In this document: piece after piece, positions 48,618 to 60,899 of the stretch
Layout: each line of letters starts with the position of its first letter
Numbering within the stretch: position 1 is the stretch's first letter
Origin: Anaeramoeba flamelloides
Taxonomy: Eukaryota; Metamonada; Anaeramoebidae
DNA: 64,000 bases
NCBI GenBank assembly: GCA_027625915.1
Contig: JANTQA010000072.1
Location: forward strand, 930,001-994,000
Direction: 5' to 3'
The notes under the pieces: model-generated
What the model saw: only the letters and a program-made list of their open reading frames with translations
What the model was told of the DNA's origin: nothing
The model's database searches: none
Program-made: the position numbers and the translations under genes

Positions 48618-51600
48618 TTATTTTTTATCTTTTTTTTTGATATTTGGATTTTGGTTATATTGCATTTGGTTTTGTTGGTAATTCATATTTTGCATTGGGA
48701 ATTGACCTCTTCCACCACCTTGAAAATAAGGGTTATATCCTTGGTTTTGTTGGTAGCCCATATTGGATTGTTGTTGGTTCATGTTTTGGAATTGATTCAT
48801 ATTTTGCATCGGTAATTGGCCTCTTCCACCACCTTGAAAATAAGGGTTATAACCTTGATTTTGTTGGTAACCCATATTAAATTGCTGTTGGTTCATATTT
48901 GGAAATTGGTTTTTCTTTTTCTTTTTCTTTTTCTTTTTTTTATCTTTTTTTTTTTCCATCTGATTCATCTGACTCATCTGATTCATCTGACTCATCTGGT
49001 TCATCTGGCTCATCTGGTTCATTTGGTTAATTTGGTTCATTTGGTTCATTTGGTTGATTTGGTTCATCTGGTTCATTTGGTTTATTTGGTTATTTTGGTT
49101 ATTTTGGTTATTTAGATTGGGAATATTATAACCAGATTGATTATTTTGGGATTGTAATGATTCCAATCTTTCTTCCTTTTCCAAATTTCTAGCCATTACA
49201 AAATCATCAACATCCTGTTTTAATCTTAATAAATTATCCTGTAAAGAGGAATAGAAATTCATTCCATCTGTTGCATTTTTAATTATTCTAGCATGGGTTT
49301 GAATACCATTGGAAAGATTTTGAAGAAATTGCTCTTTTTTTTTTAACACATTACTTTCTTTTGTTGAACTAACAAAATCTTGATTTAAAAATTCAAGGTT
49401 TTGGAGAACATCATCTTGATCATTGAGACTCGATCTTGTTTGCATAATTATATCTTTATAGTTTTCATTAATATAACTTTCAATAATTTTATCATATTCC
49501 GATATTGATCCAGTTTTCAATAGTTCGGAACTCATTTGATTTCGATCTTCATCTGAAATTGTGGAAAATTTTTCTAATGCTTCATTTCTTGTTTCGATAA
49601 ATTGATCTAATTGTTTTAAAATTATTTTAATTTTTCCAACTAATTTTTGTGTTTCTTGGCTCATTGAGCTGCTTCCCACTGGTAACTTTTCTATTAATTG
49701 CTTTTCACTTAATGCTAATAATTGCAAGCTTTCAAAATTCCTTTCTAACTCTTGCTTAATTGTTGTATCAGCGTTTTGCGCTTGTCTCAGTTTCTGTGTA
49801 TAAATAGATAATTGCTTTTTGAGCTTCCCATTCAATTCTCCAGATGTTGCCCTCTTCCACTGTTCTCCATATTGCATGCTAATTTGAAGATCTTCATCTT
49901 CCTCTTCTTTAACTTTGAGTACAATTTCTTGGATCATCGAATGGCTTCCTTTATACATTTCGGTTAAATTGGTTTGAATTTCCAAAAGTTGCTCAAAGCC
50001 TCCGTTTTCCTGTGCCATTCTCAACCCGTCAACAATGTTCTTAGGCAACGCGCCATCAGATTCAAGCGCATAAATTGAGCCAGGTAATCCTAATCTTTCG
50101 TAAAGTTCTTGAATGGCTCCATTTTTTTCATCACATGCTTGCTTAAGATCTTCTTTGACTGTTTCAAGTTTTTCTTTGAATTTCTCCAAGCCTTCAACAA
50201 CCTGAAGTGGTATAAGTCCACTAAAGATCGCGACATCAACGTATTCTCCAAATTTTGGTAATGGTACAAGCTTTACAATTTGATGTTTTTGTAACTTTGG
50301 TAAAGTGTTGATGGGTGGAACAGATTCATTATAGCATATATTGTTTTCCTTATCAGCAGACTTGTATTCCTTTGAAATCTGATTAATAAACTCTTTAATT
50401 TTATTTTGAAAGTCATTTGGTAAAAATTTCATATGGCTCTTTGTTTGCCCAATTAATTCACACGCATATTGCAAATGCCCAACTTGAATCCCATATTTAG
50501 ATTTTGAATAGCTTACCATGGATTTATATTTTTGAGCCAAAGCATGGAAATATAATTGTTTACAAATCAATGTTGATGGAAATTTCTATAAATGGTGAAT
50601 AGTAAGAATTTAATTATTAATATTATTTTTTTTGATGTGTGTTATTATTTTGGTATTATTATTTGAGAAGAAATAATGGATTAATATTTTGAAATTGTAA
50701 AGAAAAATAAAAATCATAAGATAATAATTTTGGGTAATTTTAGAAATTAATAAAGTTTGTTTTTTTTTTTTTTTTATTATCATTAAAATGAAAAGCAATT
50801 TTTAAAATTCATCAAAAATTTAATTCCAGTTCACTAAAAATCTTCTTATTAATCCCTACACAATTTAATTTTCTGATTAAAAATTTTCAAAAATTTTCAT
50901 TTATTTTTTTTTTTTCAAGTTCAAGAAATGAAAATCTTGTTAATTATCATTAAAATAAATCCTAAAATAGAATAGAATATTTATAAATTGAAGAGTAATC
51001 ATTTATAAAAAATTTGTATCTAACACTAATAATAAATCAAATTTATCACACCATAATAAATATCGAGTTTTATCAGAAATGATATCAATAGTTTTTTTTT
51101 TATTTTTTTTTTAGAACATTTAAATCTCATGTTCTAGAGTCATTTTAAAAAAGTTTGACAAAAAAAGTTTTTCAAAAGTATCTATAAAACAATTAACAAA
51201 CTTCATTGACCAATATATTTTGTAATATATTCAAAAACTTTTTATTAACAGTTTTTTAAAATGTCTGGAAAAATTTAAATATTTTTTTACAAAAATTTTA
51301 ATTGAGCTAGTTATATTCTCTTTTTTTTAAAGGAATTAATTATCTTTCATTCAGAGAAATAAAAAGTTATTTTTTTATTTGTTTGAATTTATTAATTATA
51401 TTTTTATTTTTTATTCAAAATTTTGGTTGAATTAAAGATATTCTTAAAAGGTGTACAATAATTTTTGAATTTTGTTTTAGAATTATTTTTAGGAAATAAT
51501 CAAAAAAAAAAAAATTACAAAAATAGTATACAAATATATAATTAATTCACAGTATTTTCATTTTGATTGTTCACAATATTAAATATTTTTTCTAAAAATT

Positions 51601-53609
51601 TACAAAAATAAATAAAAATTGTTCACACAATAATTTTGCGCATTTTCAACCAATGTTAATATTTTTATTGTAAATTTTTGTTACTAATATACATATTAGT
51701 TGTGAAAAAATTGTGAAAACAAGAGTAAAAAAAATAAAATTTTGTATTGCTTCAAACACCCTATTAAATTCATATAGGTGTTCGAGGAAATTTTGTTCAT
51801 AAAAAGTCACAATTTTTGATATTTTTATAAAATCATGTGAAAAAATGGTTACTGTTTTTGTGAATCATATTTGGAAAAGAGATTTTCACAGGGATGGTAT
51901 TAGTGATTCAAACAAAAATAAATATTTATTTTCTTGATATGTGGATTAAAATCACTGAAAATAACAAAAAATAGATTTTTCATTTTTCAAATTTTGGAAA
52001 TTATTTAGAAAGGTTCATAAAAAGTTGAAAATGCTGAGTTGGATTCAAACAAGAAACTAAACTATAGCTGATTTAAAATACTGGTATTTGAATTCTAAAT
52101 GGGTTGAAATTTTCACTTAGATCCCATATTTTTCTTTTATAAATAGAGTTCTCATGAAGTAGGGTCATAATTTGGAAACTCTATTTGAAGAACGAAATTG
52201 AAAATGTTATGAATATTTTTCCCATTTGTAATTCAAATGCTAGTAATGAAAAAAAAAGTTTTAAAAAGTGTTGTTCTGTCTGTTTAACTCATTCTTTTAG
52301 CAAGTACGAACAACACTTTTTAGAATTTTTAGTCGTCACCTTTTTAAATCGTCGGTATCTATGTTGTATTAATTTTAATTCTCAAGATTTTTGATTAAAT
52401 CTTTGTGATCTTGTTGATAATGATTTAACTTTTCAAACTTTCTTGTAGGTTGGGGTGAAATAAAAAAGTTTATTGAACTCGTAAACAATTATTGAATAAA
52501 ACGAGAAGAAAAAAAATAAAATGTAATTTTGAAAAAACAAAATAACTAAGACGAAGCCAGGAGAATAATTACATTTAAATTCTCCAAAAACCAACAATAA
52601 AAAGAATTTCAAAATGAAACTTCAAATGTGGTGGTGCCAAAGAAGGAAAAGAGGCAATGAGCAAAAGAAGAAAAAACTAATTTTGGAAAATTAAAAAAAG
52701 AACAAGTATTACTTTCGGAAGCGCATTATTAACCGGGCTGCTTTGGAAAAGAGAATATGATCTTGAATACATTGAGCTTGTTTCCATTGCTAATTTTGAA
52801 ATCAAAGTAGGTTTCATATTATCTTTGATAACCTTTTTAACTACCAATTCCTGTGCCTGAGCAAGCAACCAATTTTCGAGCATGGACAAGGTTGCGGAGT
52901 TTAAATCCTTCGAAGGTGCGAGAAGCAGTTCCTTTAAGGTGTGTTCTCTTATATGATTAAAATATGAAGCAGACAACTTTAAAGAGTTAATTGCGCTTTT
53001 AATACCCTCTCCGGTCTCAACATTAAAGCTCATCGCTCTTTGAAGCTCTAATAATCCTAAATTGAAGAGAACAGCTCCTTGCTCATACGAAATTTCGTCG
53101 CAAGACACTTTATTTTTTACAAAGGTGTCCGTCCAACGAAAATTGATTTTGACTCTTCGGGGGTTATTTTTGTTGAACGGGAATTTCGTCCGTAAGATGA
53201 TTAAATAACCATAGTACTTTAAGAGAACCTCGTTGGAAACATAATTTTCAACCTTTCTCATCTCTTGTCTTAAGTCATGGAGGATTTGAATATCATTCTG
53301 ATATTCTTTCAATTTGCCTATGAAATTTCAAAAAATAATTTGAAAGAAATTTTTTTTCGTTATTTGTTGTTTGTTTTTTGTTTTTTGTTATTTGTTTTTT
53401 GTTATTCGTTTTTGTTTGTGGTTGATGTTTGTTTTTGGTTTTGGTTTTGTTTTTTGTGATGTTTCATTTTGATTCTGAAAAGAACCTGTCAAAACGAAAA
53501 GTGTTTTTTCAAACTGTTGAATGTTACCTTTAAAATTCTTTTTTAAGTACTTTTTTAAGACTCCAAAAAGATCGGTTCGATCGGTTTTTTTGAGAGGAAA
53601 AGAAAACAT
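48618..53609 (-). CDS. ALIX/Bro1-domain protein (PDCD6IP family)
   Basis: ALIX family proteins bind ESCRT-III (CHMP4/Snf7) through the Bro1 domain and act in multivesicular-body sorting, cytokinesis and membrane repair. Three exons fit on the minus strand: 53609-53528, 53317-52713 and 50585-48618, phases 1 and 0, giving 884 residues (human ALIX 868). Exon 1 gives MFSFPLKKTDRTDL, like the ALIX N-terminus. Exon 2 carries KFPFN...FRWTDTF, SYEQGAVLFNLG and LAQAQELVVKK of the Bro1 fold. Exon 3 continues it (LQYACELIG) and gives the helical V domain to about residue 710, including GEQWKRATSGELNGKLKKQL and VMARNLEKEERLESL. In place of the proline-rich tail there is a low-complexity region: N/Q/M repeats (QMNQMSQMNQM), a lysine run, then two tandem copies of a unit with GYQQNQGYNPYFQGGGRGQ. 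Partner motifs known from the animal tail (PSAP, PxY) are not seen. Intron 2 is 2127 nt. Confidence 0.93.
52261..52324. repeat. Short perfect hairpin in ALIX intron 2
   Basis: AAAAAGTGTTGTTC and GAACAACACTTTTT are complementary over about 14 bp, separated by about 35 nt. It may be a small relic element or an RNA hairpin; nothing distinguishes these. Confidence 0.6.
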
Positions 53610-54315
53610 GTTTTTTCAAAAAGACAAAATAAAAAATGATTGAAAAAATGTTTTTTTTTGTTATTTTTGTTCTATTTGGTTTGTAGTTTGTTCACGTTAG
53701 GTTGAGTTATCTTAATTTTGTTTGTAAAATGTGAATTTTTCCTTGCATTGTAAAAAATAAATTGTGTTTCATTTCAATCTCAAATATTTTCTTTGAATGC
53801 AAACCATTCGTTAAATATTTATGCCTTTTATACAACTAAAACATCTTGTTTATATGATTCGAAAGGAGTAAAAAGTCTTTCTTTTTTTTTTTATTAATTT
53901 GTTCAAATTTGATAAATTGGTTTGTTATAAATTGAAATTTACAAAATTTACGTCTTATTGTAAGACTTTTAACAAAATAGAACCAAAATCTTGAAGCACT
54001 TTATTTCAAGTTTCGAAGACGGAAGAATAAGAAGTGAGTAAATGAATGTGAAAAGATTTCTAGATTAAATGGATATATTGTCAAGTCTCTTGAAAGAAAT
54101 TTTGTTTTGAATTGACAAAAAAAAATCTTGTAGATTCGTCAAAATATTTTTTACTTTTTTGAAGAAATAATTTATTTCTCTTATTATAGGAATTTGGAGT
54201 GTTGGTATTACTTGTTTTGATCGTGAATATTTAATTGTTTTCTTTAAAGATCTAATTTCTTGTTTTAACTTGTTTTATTACAAGAATAATTCTTCAATTA
54301 AAAATTTCAACAATA

Positions 54316-54791
54316 CAGTGGTGTAACTAACCCGTGTTTTTTATTTTAACCCATTACTAAAATTTAACTCATGCAAAAAATATTGGATGGCTCTAGAAAT
54401 AAAAGAAACAAACCAATGGGATGGAAACAATATATAAACAAGAAATAGGGTTCTTTAAATAAATTTTAAAAAAGAATTATGAAGATACTGGAAGATTAAA
54501 ATGTAATTTTTTGACAAAAAAATGAACATATTTTCATTTTTTGAATTTTTATAAAATAAATCATTTAATCTCAGAAATTTTGAAAATATGATGAAATTTT
54601 TGAAACAAAAGCATTTAATATAATTGAGCCATTTTGATTAATCAAAGATCTAACCTCAAAAGTCAATTTGGATCTGAACCAAGAATCTATAAGTGATTTC
54701 TGGTCTACGAATACCCAAGTCTGAAAAAAAAACATGAGTTAAATTTTAGTAATGGGTTAAAGGTTGTCAACATGGGTTATTTCCACCACTG
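54316..54791. mobile_element. TA-flanked MITE with about 70-bp terminal repeats
   Basis: The left end after TA is CAGTGGTGTAACTAACCCGT; the right end before TA is the reverse complement of CAGTGGTGGAAATAACCCAT. The arms continue through CCCATTACTAAAATTTAACT. CAGTGGTG termini and TA flanks fit a Tc1/mariner-type non-autonomous element. The interior has no useful frame. Confidence 0.87.
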
Positions 54792-55144
54792 TACTTTTAA
54801 GGTTTTTTACAAACAATCATAATGGTTTTCAATATTTTTCACTTTTCAAATAACTTCGAGATAGAATAAATACTATTTACTAAAAACTGTTCTTTGTTTG
54901 ATTATTATTTTTAAAAATATTGATAAATTCCAATAAATCTCAAAAAATTTTTAGTTAAATTTCCATTTTCTGAAATCTTCCAACTGTTTCTTATCAAACA
55001 CTACAACACAAAGAATATTTTGAAGAACAACCAATTTTAGAAAGTATCTTAACACCTGATTTTATAAAATGCTTTATTCAAAGCTTGAAAATAATAATTT
55101 AAAAAAGGAAAATTAAGTAAAAAATTTCCAAACATAAATTGCAA

Positions 55145-55385
55145 TTTACCAGTATTATTGTCCTCAAAAAATTAAGAATTTTATGAAAAAAATATGAATA
55201 AATTGCATGAATAATTTAAATTTTACATAAAATAACCAGGGATTTACTTTCAAAATAGATTTGAACTTAGGTATACTGATGGGTAGTAAATTGGATGTTT
55301 ACTTGTTAGATGAAGAAAAAAAAAACATATGTTATATTTTGAAACATAGATTATAGTCTGTGTGCATGTATTATTTTGATCACTG
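55145..55385 (-). mobile_element. Partial Tc1-like element, reversed left end
   Basis: Read on the minus strand from 55385, after a TA, it starts CAGTGATCAAAATAATACAT and then follows the left 240 bp of elements A and B (GACTATAATCTATGTTTCAA, AAGTTCAAATCTATTTTGAA). No matching right end was found, so this is a truncated copy. Confidence 0.78.
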
Positions 55386-55445
55386 TATTTCTGAATTATA
55401 TAAAAAAAAATATTTTCTTTGAAAGAAGATTGAAATCTCATTGTC

Positions 55446-56400
55446 TGTAAAGGAAGTGTACAAAAATAAACTTTAAAAAAAATAAAACCACTGAGTTCTA
55501 TAATAACTAAGTTTAAAAAATCTACTTAATTTCAAAAAAAATCACAAGAATTATTTTCAACTTGTAAAAAATCTAATTTCTTGATTCAAAGAACAGACCA
55601 AATCATTTTTTTCTTGGGATTGAATGAAAAAATCTGAGAAAAAGAACCAAAGAATTGAATTAATTTTTCCCCAAAATACGTTTTTAAAACCTGAAAAATT
55701 TAACTAATAATAGAAAGGAATACTTTTTAATTTGATTATTTATAATCAATAATTTATAACAAAATCTTAATTTTTTCAGTTAGCCATTGATAACCCAAAG
55801 ATTAAATTTATCAAATAGACTTTACTATTTTTTTCTCAATTGTTTAAAGATTTTGCAACAAATAAAACAATTCAAATGCCTATTTCTAAAAATAAAAAAA
55901 AATAGATATTATCAAATAAATTATTTTAAAACAAACAGTTCCTTGTTTATACTCTTGATATTTTAAAAAAGTATATTGATAAGTCTTTTTAAGTTCAAGA
56001 AATTTAATAAATATTTGTGAATAAAATAAATGTTCAAATTTTTTATATCTTCAAGGATACAATATTTGATTTATTTTTATTGTATTTTTAAAATAAGATT
56101 AAATACACAAGGTTGCTTGTTCATAAATACTCTCAGAAATAACTAAAAGTGATATTTCTTCAAAATTAATTTTTTTGTAAATTTTTTTTTTTCTAATTTT
56201 AACCAAAAAGGCAACAAAAAGGATCAGGATCTTTTTACTGAAAATTTAGTTGTGAAAATGAAATCTTTTAAAAATGAATATTCATTTCTCTGAAGTTGAC
56301 AAATCAAGTTGCATATGGGGTTTAATTCTATCCTTATGTAAAAAATTACTCTATTACCTTTGTGAAAAAAAAATAAATAAGAGTTACTAGTCCCTTAAAA
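55446..56400. repeat. Long dispersed repeat, copy X
   Basis: Matches 61455-63260 in order: GGAAGTGTACAAAAATA, then TACTTTTTAATTTGATTATT with TATAATCAATAATT, then the block TTCATTTCTCT(G/A)(A/G)AGTTG. The last part also matches 16940-17310. The right edge reads TTACTAGTCCCTTAA, which is the inverted terminus of the compact TTAA-type MITE, so it may be a larger member of that family. Confidence 0.55.
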
Positions 56401-56694
56401 AATTTATCTCGAAATATTAAATTTTTACAGAAAGATTTTGGTCACTAGTATGATCGATTTCACACAAAATCCAATTTTTCATTTATAAAAATCAATTGCA
56501 GTTTAATATTGATTTTTCTAACCTTCAAATAGACATTGGGTAAAAAAACTTACTATGTTCTTTTTTAGAATTTATCTAACTTATTTATTCGGTATTACAT
56601 TAATAAGAATAAATTAACAACAAATAAATTAGTAAACACATTTTTAACAGTCAGCCTTTATAGTCTGTAAATAACCCATGTTGACAACCTTTAA

Positions 56695-57244
56695 GGTTTA
56701 CAATCCCTGAAATTTGAAAAAAGATTATTGTGTGTAGGATACAGTGCATTGTTATTTTGATTATTATCTGATCGATCCTAAGCTTGGTATGAGTTTTAAT
56801 AGTGGTTCAAAATAGAAATTTTTGACCATTTATTTTTTTTTTCTGAAATTCAAAGTGAAGAGTTTAAGATTAATTTATTAGAAGGTAAGTTATAAAAAAT
56901 TGTGGTTTGTAGGTTTTTGATTGAAATTTTAAATTTGTTTGGTTTTATTTGGATCTTTTATAAAAATAATTTTTTTTATTTTGTTAATTGAATGAAGGGT
57001 AAATCAAAATTTTCTTTCGACAACCCAAAAATCTTCACTTATTTTTCTACTTTTACCAATCTATTAATTTAACACTTTTCAATTCATATTTTGGAAAAAA
57101 AATAAATAAATTTTTCAAAATTGCCATTTTGAACCACTATTAAAACTCAACCCAAGAACAAGATCGATTCGATAATAACCAAAATAACAACGCACTGTAT
57201 CCTACACACAATAATCTTTTTTCAAATTTCATGGATTGTAAACC
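56695..57244. mobile_element. Long-armed MITE with TTAA borders
   Basis: The arms of about 120 bp start GGTTTACAATCCCTGAAATT and run through TTGTGTGTAGGATACAGTGC and AGTTTTAATAGTGGTTC, then return in reverse with few mismatches. TTAA lies at both borders. The 25 bp just left of it (AATAACCCATGTTGACAACC then TTTAA) match the arm of 54316-54791, so it probably inserted at a TTAA inside a copy of that element. Confidence 0.85.
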
Positions 57245-57594
57245 TTAATTATTGTTAAATTTAAAAAATATTCGGAAATTTACAGTTTTTTTTTATTATA
57301 GAAATTTTTTTCCTTTTTCTTGAATATAGTATATAATTAGCCTAAATTTTAAGTAGACTTTTAAAAATTAGTTGGTATTAAAAATATTCTTTGAATTGTG
57401 CAGTTTAAAAATTGAGTTAGTAGATTTTATAGAAGTTATCTATTTATAATTTTTTTATATTTATAAGTATTGGTGAAAGTTAGTGTGACCAAAAAACTTG
57501 AACTGTTTGTTATAATATGTTGAAAATAAATTGATTGGTTTGTTTATAAAATACCTCGAATTGTTGTGTTTTTTTTAAGATTTGTCTGCTTTAA

Positions 57595-58339
57595 GGGATT
57601 AGCGTCTACCAAGGAGAAGTCTAGGAACATAGTATGTTGTTATTGGGTTTAACAACATTAGTGCTACATTGTTCAAATGTCTCTAAAAAATCGATTAGTC
57701 AAGTAGTAATATTTGTTGATCTCATCAATTAAAAATGATCTATGTATTAGTAAAAAACCCAGCAATTTCAGACTAAAATCTGCCTTTAACCATAAATTTA
57801 AAGGTCTAATTATCAATATTCAGATTACAAAGTCACAAAATATCTTTCTTAAATTTGTGGCGAAATGTAGATTAGTTAATAAAAAAATCATTTTGTTTTT
57901 AAAAATTAAATAATTCATGAATAAATTTTGTTGACAAATTATTTCTCATATCAGGCAAATATATTGATGCTACAAGTACATTTATCAAAATCATACAAAA
58001 ATAATCAGTCTTTGGGTTTATATGTTTATGATTATTAAGTTAGTCTTTGAAATTAAAAAATTAAAAAAATAGATACTTTTGAAAGTTCTAAATCTGTATT
58101 ATTTAGTACCAGAATACTCTATTTTGGGTTTCTATTTTTAGATTTGGAAAAAGAATTAAAAAAAATTTTCAAAATGAAATTTTTTGTAAGTGATTCTAAG
58201 TAAAAAATGCATAAATTGATTGTGCAAATAGGTTTATAATAGATTTTTTCGAGCTATTTGAGTCATTATTATCTAAGACGAGTTACACTCAATTACAACA
58301 TACTTTGATAGTATAGAAATCTAGTGCGACACTAATCCC
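57595..58339. mobile_element. TTAA-flanked fold-back element
   Basis: Begins GGGATTAGCGTCTACC after TTAA and ends GCGACACTAATCCC before TTAA. The first and last 110 bp form a degenerate inverted repeat (AGTATGTTGTTATTGG ... AATTACAACATACT). The left 260 bp also match 60900-61172 reversed. A 66-codon frame at 57713-57913 shares the peptide word CISKKP-N---KSAFN-KFK with a frame in that second copy, but neither is a recognisable protein. Confidence 0.78.
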
Positions 58340-58425
58340 TTAAATAAAATTAATAACTTAACATTTGTCAAAAAAAGTGAGAAAAAAAATAAAAAAAAAC
58401 AAATAATTTTAGCGATTTAATGTAA

Positions 58426-58504
58426 GGTAACGTGGCCGAGTGGTTAAGGCGGCAGCTTTAGGCGCTGTTTCTTCGGAGCGTAGGTTCAAATCCTGCCGTT
58501 ATCA
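58426..58504 (+). tRNA. tRNA-Leu, anticodon UAG
   Basis: A full class II cloverleaf folds by eye. The acceptor stem GGTAACG pairs with CGTTATC (one G-U). The D arm is GGCCGAGTGGTTAAGGC. The anticodon arm GCAGC-TTTAGGC-GCTGT has UAG at positions 34-36. A variable arm with a TTCG loop is followed by the T arm GTAGG-TTCAAAT-CCTGC and a discriminator A. The A-box (TGGCCGAGTGG) and B-box (GGTTCAAATCC) are intact. It has no intron and no encoded CCA. It reads CUA leucine codons, and others by wobble. Confidence 0.97.
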
Positions 58505-58514
58505 TTTTTTTTTA
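58505..58514 (+). terminator. RNA polymerase III T-run terminator
   Basis: An unbroken run of ten T starts directly after the tRNA discriminator base, as expected for Pol III termination. Confidence 0.85.
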
Positions 58515-58917
58515 TAGCTTATTATTCTTCAGAGATATATATCGTAGCAATTCTTTTTTATGATCGAAACGTTTTTTTTTGTTCGTTAAAAAAAGATCTA
58601 CTTAAGGTTTCCATTAATTACTTGGGTATTTTATAAACACCTTTAATGAACTTTAGGTAGGTTTATTATACGATTCATAAAAAATTTCGTTATTTATAAA
58701 ACGGTTTTGATTTTAAAAATTGGCAAATACATAAAAATTTTCCTAATATTCACATTCAAAATCTTCTAGGGGATTACTTCAATGTCCAGTATTTTTTATA
58801 CATCTATACTTTTATTTAATAATTACTGGGATAAAATTTCCATTTCCTTTTACATTTTCTCCTCATGTTCAAAAATTAAAATTTTTTTTAGTATTTGGAA
58901 AAAAAATGTGAAATAAG

Positions 58918-59268
58918 GTTTTTAATTGTGAACATAACTCAAAATGAAAAGTAAGCTCAATTAATAAAAGTAAAAATAATTGATAAAAAACAAAATGGAG
59001 GATACAATCCAATAACAATTTTAATCATACTATCTTTTCTTATATGAATTTTTCTTTGATTGATCAATTATTAAAAATTTGTTCAAAAAATCGACTATTT
59101 TTGAGAACTCCAAAACCACTTTAAGGATTTAGATAAAAAAGTATATTTAAATTTTATTTGTTTGCTTGATTGAAAATAATATAATGGTTTGTTATCTGAC
59201 ATTAATTGTTTGGCTCTTTTGATTGATTTTATTTTTCATTTTCAGTAATGTTCCCAATTAAAACCCCT
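58918..59268. repeat. Inverted-repeat unit related to 8100-8400
   Basis: TTTTTAATTGTGAACATAAC at left is answered by the reverse complement of TTTTAATTGGGAACATTACT at right (about 59248-59268), both followed inward by GAAAATGAAAA. The interior matches 8150-8400 (TTGATCAATT, CTCCAAAACC). It is non-coding. Confidence 0.62.
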
Positions 59269-60073
59269 GTTGAACCTTTTTCTCTGGTTCTTGTTTTTTT
59301 TATCGGAACAATTCATCACCTTTCTATTTCTAAAGATAGAAACACAAATAACAATATCCCAGTATTTAATAATTCATTTTTAATTTTTTCAAGAGCAACT
59401 ATATTGTCAATTTTTTATATAACCAAGATTTAATTAATAATCATCAATATAAAAACCCAAAGAATGGTTTATTTTGTTTTTCCTTTTTATATATAGCTCG
59501 TTCTAACATCAATATGTTTCCAAGATTTCAGAAATAATTTGCCAAAAGAATCTATTGGTTTATAATTTGATTTTTTTAAACAAATGTAATTTTTTAGCAA
59601 CAAATCAACATTCCCTGACTTACTCAAACAAGTTATATAATTCGGAAAGCGAACTAAAAAAAAAAAAATGATAAACAATAATCTTTTTTCTATGAATATA
59701 TAAATTGGTTATTTTCAGAATAAAAACTATTTATTGATAATATTCGTCTGATTATGAGTATTATTAGTTTTCACTATTTTTTTTTTTTTTTTTTTTTTTT
59801 CTGTTTTTTTGAGAAATAAACAGTCGAGTTATTTCTTAAAGTCTCTAAATATAATTAAATAGAAGAGACATATGGATAGAAGAAATAAGAATTTCATCTA
59901 GATCTTAATTAGCCAGTTATATTTTCTATTTAAGAAAAATAGAATTCATAAGATGTTTTTATTCTACAGTTTTATTTATTTTGAGAGTTTAATGAGGGTG
60001 AAGAAAATAACTTTTTAAAAATGTTGAAATTTTGAACGAATTTTTTTTTTCTTGAAATTAATTAAATGTATTA

Positions 60074-60272
60074 CAGTCAGTTCCACTTTTAAGGCACAAA
60101 CTTTCAACGAAATTTAAGGCACAAAAAAAATCCCAAATTAAGGCACAAAATTCAAATTCTAGTTAAATAATTTGTGAAAAATAAAATTCCTAAAAATGTT
60201 CCTTTATTTGAGATTTTTTTTTTGTGCCTTAAATTTCGTTGAAAGTTTGTGCCTTAAAAGTGAAACTGACTG
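60074..60272. mobile_element. Short palindromic MITE, copy 4 (TA-flanked)
   Basis: Same as 526-722, with ends CAGTCAGTTCCACTTTTAAG and CTTAAAAGTGAAACTGACTG and TA on both sides. The arms are well conserved; the loop is A/T-rich. Confidence 0.88.
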
Positions 60273-60309
60273 TACTTTTATTAGAATCTAAAAATTCATC
60301 TAGCTTTAA

Positions 60310-60670
60310 CACAATTGTAAATATAGAATGTTGTAAAAAAGAGAGTTTTTTCTATTTTAGAGATGAATAAAGAGTTCTATGCAATTACCGGGAGTTCATA
60401 ATAGTAAATATAATACCTTATTATCTTAATATATTAATAATAATTTCAATCAAAAACTCCTTCTGTTAAATAACAATCTTTTATTTTTTTTTTAAAAAAA
60501 TTATGTTTCAAACAAGATATTCGTGTTCACCAAAAGAATTTATATTGAAAATCTATTTCAGCATAAAAATCAAAACAGGTTTTTTGTTTACTATGATGAA
60601 TTCCGGGTAATTGCATAGAACTCTTTATTCATCTCTAAAATTGTAAAAACTCTATTTTTTACAACATTCT
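60310..60670. mobile_element. Inverted-repeat element related to 33530-34137
   Basis: The left arm AATATAGAATGTTGTAAAAA, then GATGAATAAAGAGTTCTATG and CAATTACCGGGAGTTCATAA, is answered by its reverse complement at 60592-60668. It is shorter than the intronic copy because of a smaller interior. Confidence 0.8.
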
Positions 60671-60899
60671 CTTATTAGGAATATGAAGGATCTAAAAAAA
60701 ATGAAAAAAAAAAACTTGAAATAATTTTTCCACAATTTTTTATATTTTTTTTTATTTTTTTCCATCAATAACCTCACATTTCAACAATAATAACTTGAGC
60801 AATTTGACTCATTGTTTTGACAACATGGATAATATTGGTCTTTCTGGGTGCTATAAATATTATCTTATCAAAAAAATATATATATATATTATTTAGTAT

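Larger units (their letters stand above)
53610..58425. other. Intergenic, repeat-dense block
   Basis: No gene is seen between the ALIX start and the tRNA. It contains, in order, a TA-flanked element (54316-54791), a partial reversed Tc1-like element (55145-55385), a dispersed repeat (55446-56400), a nested long-armed element (56695-57244) and another TTAA-flanked element (57595-58339). The ALIX promoter should lie at about 53610-53900, but no motif stands out. Confidence 0.6.

Noticed and set aside
48644-49115. Plus-strand frames opposite the ALIX tail
   Set aside because: They are antisense readings of the Q/N/M and GYQQNQGYNPYF repeats.
52185-52394. 69-codon frame in ALIX intron 2 with several cysteines
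   Set aside because: The cysteines come from a small inverted repeat and are not spaced as in a known zinc-binding motif.
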